A stretch of DNA of 50,910 nucleotides from the IMG/VR virus record IMGVR_UViG_3300036768_001306, positions 1 to 50,910 of that record, one strand, 5' to 3'. The notes beneath the pieces were generated by a model. It did no database searches, had not been told where the DNA came from, and saw only the letters and a program-made list of their open reading frames with translations. Source of the DNA: a virus. The stretch's first letter is position 1. Each line of letters starts with the position of its first letter. Shown here piece by piece: positions 45,928 to 50,910 of the stretch. Position numbers and translations under genes: made by a program.

Positions 45928-46137
45928 ATGAGTGAACATGGGAAAGTAACCAAAGGCGTCTGGAAGACTGGACCTGTGGAGGTAAGGATCTATGGAGACA
46001 AGGAGCATGTGATTGTGGGGTTCAAAAATGAAGATGCAGAGTACAGTTTGTATGGTAGTCCATCGGTGGTTGTGAATCTGTTCCGTTGGTTGGCGGAGAA
46101 AGTCAAAGAGATTGAGAGCTCTGCCACTTGGAGGTGA
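45928..46137 (+). CDS. Strand-helix family protein 4 (69 aa)
   Basis: GPVEVRIYGDKEHVIVGF, YSLYGSPSVVVNLFRWLAEKVKEIE: hairpin then helix as in proteins 1-3. Follows copy 3 of the CTTGACA box with GGGAGGAAGACG as ribosome site. Unknown role. Confidence 0.68.
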   Translation: MSEHGKVTKGVWKTGPVEVRIYGDKEHVIVGFKNEDAEYSLYGSPSVVVNLFRWLAEKVKEIESSATWR

Positions 46138-46143
46138 TGGGTT

Positions 46144-46410
46144 ATGGCAAGTGACAAGGACATGCGTTTATGGATGAGTGTTTTGAGAGATGTTGAAGAA
46201 CTTGCAGTTGAGTTAACTGAGGATGGGGAGGGCATTTTGCGTGTTGTAGACGGTGATGTGTTGATAGAGTTGAGCCACCCCGACGCGAGATGGTTTGCCA
46301 AGCGGTTGCGTGAGCTGGCTGATGAGTTAGAGACGCTCATCGAGACAGGCGGTGTTTTTTGGGGTGGTATAAGGCGAAGGCCGTCTGACCAAGAGAAGGG
46401 GCAGGATTAG
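46144..46410 (+). CDS. Strand-helix family protein 5 (88 aa)
   Basis: ILRVVDGDVLIELSHPDARWFAKRLRELADELETL parallels protein 2. C-terminus basic. Six nt behind protein 4 with TTGGAGGTGATGGGTT as ribosome site. Unknown role. Confidence 0.68.
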   Translation: MASDKDMRLWMSVLRDVEELAVELTEDGEGILRVVDGDVLIELSHPDARWFAKRLRELADELETLIETGGVFWGGIRRRPSDQEKGQD

Positions 46411-46420
46411 AGAGAAAAAG

Positions 46421-46903
46421 ATGAATACAGCATACGAGCGTTGCAGCGATTATCGAGACGAATGGCTCACCCCACCATGGATAATCGAGCTGCTTGGACC
46501 ATTCGACCTCGACCCATGCGCCCCTGTGCGTAGACCGTGGAGCACGGCTGCTGTGCACTACACGATTGAAGATAATGGGTTGTGGAGGGAATGGCAAGGT
46601 TTGGTGTGGCTCAATCCGCCATACAGCAATCTCTTACCATTCCTGCGGCGCATGGTGGAGCATGATAATGGGATCGCGCTGTTGTACGCCAGAACGGATA
46701 CGGAGTGGTTTCATAAGTATGTGTTCGATAGGGCGCGTGAGTTGTTTTTTCTGAAGGGGAGGTTGAGGTTTTATGATGTGGAGGGGAGAGAAGCAAAAAA
46801 CAGCGCTGGTGCCCCATCAGTGTTGGTGGCGTATGGTGAGGAGGCGTGTGAACGTCTAGCACGCCTCTCGAATGAAAAGGGAAAACATGTTTATTTACGA
46901 TAG
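46421..46903 (+). CDS. Dam-like phage DNA N6-adenine methyltransferase
   Basis: The 160-residue protein matches the phage DNA N-6-adenine methyltransferase family: DEWLTPPWIIELLGPFDLDP near the start, YTIEDNGLWREW, and the catalytic LNPPYSN motif, followed by GIALLYARTDTEWFH and KGRLRFYD. Such enzymes methylate adenine, often to escape host restriction. No partner nuclease is seen. Starts on ATG after AGAGAGAAAAAG. Confidence 0.9.
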   Translation: MNTAYERCSDYRDEWLTPPWIIELLGPFDLDPCAPVRRPWSTAAVHYTIEDNGLWREWQGLVWLNPPYSNLLPFLRRMVEHDNGIALLYARTDTEWFHKYVFDRARELFFLKGRLRFYDVEGREAKNSAGAPSVLVAYGEEACERLARLSNEKGKHVYLR

Positions 46904-46912
46904 GAGGGTGTT

Positions 46913-47050
46913 ATGGTAATGACGGCTGTTGCTGTGGCAATCGAGGTTTTAGTGATTTTGGTGTTGGTGTTGGCGTTGGAGAATGCTGTGTGGGTAAGGG
47001 ATGCCATTGTGGCAATGCTGACCATTCTTGGAGGGGAGAAGAAGCAATGA
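46913..47050 (+). CDS. Small transmembrane peptide (45 aa)
   Basis: Starts after ATAGGAGGGTGTT. Residues 5-22 are a hydrophobic stretch of Val, Leu and Ile (AVAVAIEVLVILVLVLAL) and a second, weaker one follows; C-terminus GGEKKQ. It overlaps the next start as ATGA. Membrane peptide of unknown role; a holin, antiholin or exclusion function are options. Confidence 0.65.
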   Translation: MVMTAVAVAIEVLVILVLVLALENAVWVRDAIVAMLTILGGEKKQ

Positions 47051-47205
47051 TTCATCTGGTCCTTGGAGGTGTGGCGCTGTTTTTGGTGTTTAGGGTTTAT
47101 CGTGTTTTGGTGGCTACTGTTATGGCGATGGGGAAGCTTGGTGGTGAGGCAATGACGCGCGAACAATCGAAAAGGCCCGTCATTGTACCAAAGGGGGTGA
47201 ACTAA
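47047..47205 (+). CDS. Small transmembrane peptide (52 aa)
   Basis: MIHLVLGGVALFLVFRVYRV is a likely membrane segment, followed by a basic, proline-containing cytosolic tail. The start overlaps the previous stop and has GGAGGGGAGAAGAAGC upstream. Probably acts together with the preceding membrane peptide. Confidence 0.65.
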   Translation: MIHLVLGGVALFLVFRVYRVLVATVMAMGKLGGEAMTREQSKRPVIVPKGVN

Positions 47206-47507
47206 TGCGCACTGTTTCTGTGACAGCGTTGATGTGGTATGGGTACGATAGCGACGATGAAGAAGCTATTGCCATGGCGTGGGATGCAATGGGAGAGGGG
47301 AAGAGTTTGGTTGATGTGAGCGGGCCGATCGAGAGCAGAATGGTGAAGTACTTCCAGGACAAGACTGGTGTTGTGAAGCAGGCTGTTGAGGCAGCGACAA
47401 AGGCCGCTGGAGCGGAGGATTATATCGTCCTTGACTGGGGAGAGGCGATGACCATGGCAACGATGGCTGAGATTTTGGGAGGGGCTGTTGCCGGAACTAC
47501 TCACTAG
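47205..47507 (+). CDS. Hypothetical protein, 100 aa
   Basis: Not recognised. Strand at the start (RTVSVTALMWYGYDS) then Ala-rich helices (KQAVEAATKAAGAEDYIVLD, AMTMATMAEILGGAVAG). TAATG overlap with the previous gene and AAAGGGGGTGAAC as ribosome site. Confidence 0.65.
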   Translation: MRTVSVTALMWYGYDSDDEEAIAMAWDAMGEGKSLVDVSGPIESRMVKYFQDKTGVVKQAVEAATKAAGAEDYIVLDWGEAMTMATMAEILGGAVAGTTH

Positions 47508-48366
47508 CGTGCGGCATATGGGATGGTACGGGAAGTACCTCCCACAGGTGTTGGAGAGGTGGTTTTGCACGTCGTACGATAAGGCGGTTGCGGCGTACGT
47601 AATCACCCGCATCCCAGCCATCGTGCACACATACAGAGTGATGGATGCAACGGCAACCTCTCCACTCTCGATACCGCGTATTCGCAGGGGCGAGTTTCTT
47701 GACGCGCTGTTGTGGTGGTATAAGAGGCTTTTCGGAAGGATGCCAGAGCAGAGCGAGCGCAACACAATCAAGGTGCATGCGTCTTCTATGCGGCACGTTG
47801 GATGGCAAACAGGCGTTGTGGTTGACGATGATGAGCGCACCACATACGTCCTCCCATCCCGTCATGATATCGCCGGATTGAGCGTCAAGTTCCCTGGCAC
47901 GATGGCATATGTCTACATGCTCTCTGTTTTGGATGGGAGGTTTACGGTCGGGGCGTCAATGTACGAGCTGCGGAAGGTGCTGTCTAAGGCGCTGCAAACG
48001 AATCGCGTCAACCCTGCGTACGCGCTCTCAAGCATTTCTGTCGAGCGTGGAGGGCCTGTTGTACAGTGTGGTAAGGATCCTGTCGAGCTTGCGGGGATGA
48101 GCGATAAGTCGCGCCTGGTTTGGTACAGCATCGAGTCCATTTGCTCCAGCATTCTCTCCTACCAATGCCATTGTGGAAATAAGTTTCTTTTCGCTCCTGC
48201 TCTTGGAAGGGGACTCGGAAACATCAGCATTCAACCAAATCACTCGCTGAGTTCTGGGTGGGATGTTGTGCTTTGCAGGATTTGCAATAGGCAAACCCTC
48301 CCGGATTTGGCGTTTGCATTGAATCGTGTGAGGATATATGAGCTCGAAGCGTGGACCGACATGTAA
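47488..48366 (+). CDS. Zinc-binding protein, 292 aa, unknown
   Basis: A C-terminal zinc knuckle (YQCHCGNKF, then VVLCRICNRQTLPD) follows a 200-residue mixed domain with GEFLDALLWWYKRLFGRMPEQSERN. Not recognised; zinc-ribbon ends of this kind are common in phage DNA-related proteins. The start is probably TTG at 47488, five bases after GGAGGGG, overlapping the previous gene; ATG 47518 is the alternative. Confidence 0.62.
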   Translation: MPELLTSVRHMGWYGKYLPQVLERWFCTSYDKAVAAYVITRIPAIVHTYRVMDATATSPLSIPRIRRGEFLDALLWWYKRLFGRMPEQSERNTIKVHASSMRHVGWQTGVVVDDDERTTYVLPSRHDIAGLSVKFPGTMAYVYMLSVLDGRFTVGASMYELRKVLSKALQTNRVNPAYALSSISVERGGPVVQCGKDPVELAGMSDKSRLVWYSIESICSSILSYQCHCGNKFLFAPALGRGLGNISIQPNHSLSSGWDVVLCRICNRQTLPDLAFALNRVRIYELEAWTDM

Positions 48367-48739
48367 GAGGGTCAAGGGAAGAGTTCGCGAGTGTGAGTTC
48401 AAGTCTAATCTTGAAAAAGAGTTCTATGCTTACCTCAAGCTGATGAGGAACAATGGGAAGATCAAGTGGTTCAGCTACGAGCCGTTTTCTCTGAAAATAG
48501 GGGCAAACATGCAGTATCGCCCTGATTTTGCAGTGATTACTGATGATGATGAGCTTGTGTTTTACGAGGTGAAGGGCTTTATGCGGGAGGATTCATGGAT
48601 TAAGCTGAAAGCTGCTGCCTCTCGCTATCCATTTGCTTTTTATCTTGTGAGAAAGAATCGCGGACATTGGCAGATTGACGAAGTCCCGAGTGATTTCAAC
48701 TATGATTACATCGAAGACGTGGGAGGTGAAAATGCTTGA
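48338..48739 (+). CDS. DUF1064-type PDDEXK nuclease
   Basis: The 133-residue protein follows the DUF1064 pattern: FKSNLEKEFYAYLKLMRNNGKI, then QYRPDFAVIT and FYEVKGFM, giving the Asp and Glu-x-Lys of a PDDEXK site, then SWIKLKAAASRYPFAFYLV. Related phage proteins are thought to be junction- or end-processing endonucleases. It begins within the end of the previous gene. Confidence 0.82.
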   Translation: MSSKRGPTCKRVKGRVRECEFKSNLEKEFYAYLKLMRNNGKIKWFSYEPFSLKIGANMQYRPDFAVITDDDELVFYEVKGFMREDSWIKLKAAASRYPFAFYLVRKNRGHWQIDEVPSDFNYDYIEDVGGENA

Positions 48740-49058
48740 TTTTGCGACGTATTTGACGCAGCTTGCCAACTTGATTTATCAGGATAATGCGAAGAAAGGG
48801 TTTTGGGATAAGGAGAGAAACTTCGCGGAGGCGATGATGCTTGTTGTCACTGAGCTGAGCGAAGCCGTCGAAGCTGCTCGGCATAACAACCCACCAAGCG
48901 AGCGTGTTGATGCCGGTGAGGTCGAAGAGGAGATTGCTGATGCCATTATTCGCTTGCTTGACTGGTGTGGTGGGAAGGGGATTGACATCGGGAGGATTGT
49001 GATGGAGAAGCTTGAATACAACAGGACGCGCCCATATTTGCATGGGAAGACGTTTTAG
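48732..49058 (+). CDS. MazG-like nucleotide pyrophosphohydrolase
   Basis: A single MazG-type four-helix domain: VVTELSEAVEAARHN (ExxE metal site), EVEEEIADAIIRLLDWCGGKGIDI (EEiaD) and EKLEYNRTRPYLHGKTF at the end. It hydrolyses dNTPs or alarmones; with ThyX and the MazZ-like enzyme it tunes the nucleotide pool. ATG 48732 overlaps the nuclease gene by 8 nt after GGAGGTGAAA. Confidence 0.88.
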   Translation: MLDFATYLTQLANLIYQDNAKKGFWDKERNFAEAMMLVVTELSEAVEAARHNNPPSERVDAGEVEEEIADAIIRLLDWCGGKGIDIGRIVMEKLEYNRTRPYLHGKTF

Positions 49059-49067
49059 GAGGTGCAT

Positions 49068-49481
49068 ATGCTTCTAGCTTCCGTTATGTTGTTGCTGCAA
49101 GTTGCTATAGGACAGTCTCTCCCACCAGTTGATACCGAACCACCACCGCAGGATTATCGCACTCCACGTAGGGTCTTGCTGCATAGCTGCGAGCGCGTAT
49201 TCTACTTGGCTCATCCTGCGACGTGGGAGGCTATCGAGGTGTACTGCCCGAATGGGTGTAGGACGTATTGGATGGATTTGTATGATGATGTTACCGGAGG
49301 GTGCGCAACGCATAGAGAGGAGCTCCCTCCAAGCACAACTCCGCATGTGTATCTCAACCCGCACCGCAGCATTATTTTGATTGTCGAGGGCGCTTCCGAG
49401 CTTCGTTCGCGCAATCCTATTTGTTGGTTCCCGATAAATGCTGAGAGGGTGATTCAATCAGGCAGTGTGTGTGCATTTTGA
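49068..49481 (+). CDS. Secreted cysteine-rich protein, 137 aa
   Basis: A classic signal peptide (MLLASVMLLLQVAIGQS) without a lipobox is followed by about 120 residues with seven Cys (HSCERV, YCPNGCRTY, GGCATH, PICWFP, SVCAF), which should form disulfides outside the cytoplasm. Not recognised. Starts after TAGGAGGTGCAT. It could guard the infected cell's envelope against further phages or aid lysis; evidence is only its topology. Confidence 0.7.
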   Translation: MLLASVMLLLQVAIGQSLPPVDTEPPPQDYRTPRRVLLHSCERVFYLAHPATWEAIEVYCPNGCRTYWMDLYDDVTGGCATHREELPPSTTPHVYLNPHRSIILIVEGASELRSRNPICWFPINAERVIQSGSVCAF

Positions 49482-49488
49482 GGTGTGT

Positions 49489-49689
49489 ATGTCGAAAAGA
49501 GAGTATATTCAATACAACGCGACGCAACTCGTGAAATACGCGAAGGAGATTGATTTGTTTGCGCGGTTGATTTATTCGCGCCCTGGGGATGCTGGGTATG
49601 TATCAGATGCCGTGCGCGAGATTGATGTTGCGCTCAATGGGTTGGTGAAGGCCCTGTCGGTGATTAGAAACCTGAACAATGGGAAGTAG
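49489..49689 (+). CDS. Small helical protein, 66 aa (complete copy)
   Basis: MSKREYIQYNATQLVKYAKEID, then a LVKALSVIRNLNNGK end; helical. Its last 115 nt are identical to 1-115. Not recognised. It precedes the 130-residue gene, as at the left end. Confidence 0.7.
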   Translation: MSKREYIQYNATQLVKYAKEIDLFARLIYSRPGDAGYVSDAVREIDVALNGLVKALSVIRNLNNGK

Positions 49690-49700
49690 GAGGAGAAAAA

Positions 49701-50093
49701 ATGAGCGCTGCGTTTTACGAGATGTTGGCTGTAAATGTGATTTCTAGGGCTGCACGGGACATGGCGTCTGTTGATGGGGCGTCGCGAGCTGATACTATAG
49801 ATGCATTCATGTGGTTATTTGGGGATGATGTTGAGGAGGGGAGTTTTAGGTGGTGGTGCGCCCTGGCTGGATTGGATGCGGAGATGGCAAGAGAAAGCGT
49901 GCTACGGTACTGCGCAAAGCATAGGAGTACATCGGGCGACATGCGCACCGCATGCAGTAGAATATTGTCTGGAGAGCTTACTCCACAAGATGCAGTAAGG
50001 ATGTTTGCCGTACACACAACAGATGAAGTGTGCCACAAGCCTGTGTACTCACAGATGGAGATGGAGGTGCTATGGGATCTACCCAGCCTGTGA
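49701..50093 (+). CDS. Hypothetical protein, 130 aa (second copy)
   Basis: Variant of the 124-516 gene with the same length. The first 28 residues are identical; differences cluster between residues 29 and 80 (for example AFMWLFGDDVEEG against AAMWVLGDDMEEG). A conserved C-terminus QMEMEVLWDLPSL leads into the next gene. Unknown role. Confidence 0.75.
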   Translation: MSAAFYEMLAVNVISRAARDMASVDGASRADTIDAFMWLFGDDVEEGSFRWWCALAGLDAEMARESVLRYCAKHRSTSGDMRTACSRILSGELTPQDAVRMFAVHTTDEVCHKPVYSQMEMEVLWDLPSL

Positions 50094-50395
50094 AGTTCGA
50101 CAGCGAGAAGGTAAGGCTGGATCTCCTTCCGGTCCTGCCGCTTATGGCCGTTGCTAGGGTATTTCAGTTGGGGGCGCAAAAGTACGGTGAATACAACTAT
50201 GCAGAAGGTGATGGATTGAGTGCATCGCGGTTGTATGCTGCTGCGCTGAGGCATTTGTTCGCGTGGTGGGGCGGTGAGGACAGCGATAATGAAAGCGGTG
50301 AGAGCCATCTTGCGCATGCGGTGTGTTGTATACTGATGATGATGGTGAAGCATGTTGATGATCGCCCGTCTTTCGGTAGAGGAGGGGAAAGATGA
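50072..50395 (+). CDS. dATP/dGTP diphosphohydrolase-like protein (second copy)
   Basis: Variant of 495-824, with the same catalytic region (GESHLAHAVCC) but ending RPSFGRGGER where the left copy reads on to GGGKDEA, due to a one-base length difference. The stop forms an ATGA overlap with the next gene. Confidence 0.78.
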   Translation: MGSTQPVKFDSEKVRLDLLPVLPLMAVARVFQLGAQKYGEYNYAEGDGLSASRLYAAALRHLFAWWGGEDSDNESGESHLAHAVCCILMMMVKHVDDRPSFGRGGER

Positions 50396-50664
50396 GGCCC
50401 GAGGAGTGCAAAAGCGTATATGGCATTGACCCGCGAGATGTCGAGGGAATGATGGGGTGGTGGGTGGTGGATGAGACGGCTGCCGCACGTGCGGCTAAGA
50501 AGGGGGGTGACCGTGTACAACCAGGGATGTTGGCAGTGCTGGTGAAGGGTGGTGTGGATACAAGTTGGGTGCATGCAAAAGTGAATTTTGTGCACGAACA
50601 GGTTTTTTATGAAACTGGTGTGAGGGTTTTGTATTTCCGTAAACAATGGTGGAGGGAGAAATGA
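50392..50664 (+). CDS. Hypothetical protein, 90 aa (second copy)
   Basis: Same length as 814-1086 with a few conservative changes. ATGA overlaps at both ends. Confidence 0.75.
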   Translation: MRPEECKSVYGIDPRDVEGMMGWWVVDETAAARAAKKGGDRVQPGMLAVLVKGGVDTSWVHAKVNFVHEQVFYETGVRVLYFRKQWWREK

Positions 50665-50910
50665 GTCAAGATGTGCGTTTGGAGTGGTTGAAGAAAGTGT
50701 ATAAGGCTGCAAGGTCTGTGTTGATGGAAGGGGAGTTTTTCGGTGATGCTGGTGTGATTGCCGCGCAGGCTGCTCTGGAGAGCGCGTGGGGGCAAAGCGA
50801 ACTTGCGCGTCAGGCGAATAACCTGTTTGGGATAAAGACTGGGAAGAGTTGGAAGGGGCCGTGGCTTGAGATGCAAACGCTTGAGTATGATAGCCATGGA
50901 GAGCCGTACA
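50661..50910 (+). CDS. GH73 lysin, 5' part (second copy, truncated by window end)
   Basis: The first 83 residues of a variant of the 1083-1598 lysin, including AAQAALESAWGQSELA and NNLFGIKTG. The window ends within the gene. Confidence 0.85.
   Translation, partial: MSQDVRLEWLKKVYKAARSVLMEGEFFGDAGVIAAQAALESAWGQSELARQANNLFGIKTGKSWKGPWLEMQTLEYDSHGEPY

Larger units (their letters stand above)
49575..50910. repeat. Right copy of diverged terminal repeat
   Basis: Counterpart of 1-1332. After the identical first 115 nt the spacer before the next gene differs (GGAGGAGAAAAA against AGGGAGAA), and the coding parts differ at many third codon positions. Confidence 0.9.

Noticed and set aside
1-50910. 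A CRISPR array
   Set aside because: No regularly spaced identical repeats of 24-40 nt with unique spacers; the repeats at 39523-39850 are too few and imperfect.
1-50910. Integrase, excisionase or lysogeny repressor indicating a temperate phage
   Set aside because: No recombinase motif (Tyr R-H-R-Y or Ser resolvase) or CI-like repressor was recognised, and no att-like direct repeat was found; the terminal repeat has another explanation.

Overview
The window is almost certainly the genome of a tailed double-stranded DNA bacteriophage (siphovirus-like, map length about 49.6 kb), probably assembled from a mixed population. The two ends carry the same 1.3 kb block: the first 115 bases are identical to 49575-49689, after which the copies drift apart. 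This looks like one circular or permuted map closed on two strain variants. The host is bacterial and not identified. Clues are exact sigma-54-type promoters, strong Shine-Dalgarno sites, two GH73 glucosaminidase lysins and a lipoprotein-like protein.

Layout. (1) 1-5219, plus strand: the continuation of the right-hand operon, with a nucleotide-pool enzyme, two GH73 lysins, ThyX, small membrane proteins, a 3-TM holin, a metallophosphoesterase and small virion-like proteins, ending at a perfect hairpin (5259-5284). (2) 27613-5331, minus strand: the virion module in the order terS, terL, Mu-gp29-like portal, S49 protease, decoration-like protein, major capsid, Mu-gp36-like connector, completion proteins, tail tube, gpG/gpGT chaperones with a GGGAAAA slippery site, a 2197-residue tape measure, then tail-tip proteins. 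(3) 27614-29481: a control region without protein genes. It holds polypurine/polypyrimidine DNA, a tRNA-Ile(UAU) with an ideal sigma-70 promoter, eight sigma-54-type promoters (four on each strand), repeated GTGACAAT-like sites, a G-rich tandem array and structured RNA. (4) 29482-39357, plus strand: the early operon. Its first genes are small unknowns preceded by a terminator-like hairpin and one or two H-type pseudoknots. An ATP-grasp/phosphohistidine-swivel-like protein, a tyrosine phosphatase, an SSB-like protein, ERF annealase, YqaJ exonuclease and a prim-pol primase follow. (5) 39358-40365: a repeat-rich gap, possibly an origin. (6) 40366-50910, plus strand: small paralogous proteins, a replisome organizer, DnaB-like helicase, Dam-like methylase, PDDEXK nuclease, MazG and a secreted Cys-rich protein, leading back into region 1.

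How it works together. Host recombination and replication parts (SSB, ERF, YqaJ, primase, helicase loader, DnaB) serve phage DNA synthesis. No phage DNA polymerase or RNA polymerase is visible, so host polymerases are presumably used. ThyX, MazG and the MazZ-like enzyme adjust the dNTP pool.

The most novel element is the family of about a dozen pseudoknots in the leaders of the first early genes. They share geometry (A-rich third loop of about 11-15 nt, second helix ending 0-2 nt before the Shine-Dalgarno) while their helix sequences change in a compensatory way. The sigma-54 promoter cluster that probably feeds this operon is the second highlight. The third is the large putative phosphotransfer protein next to a phosphatase.
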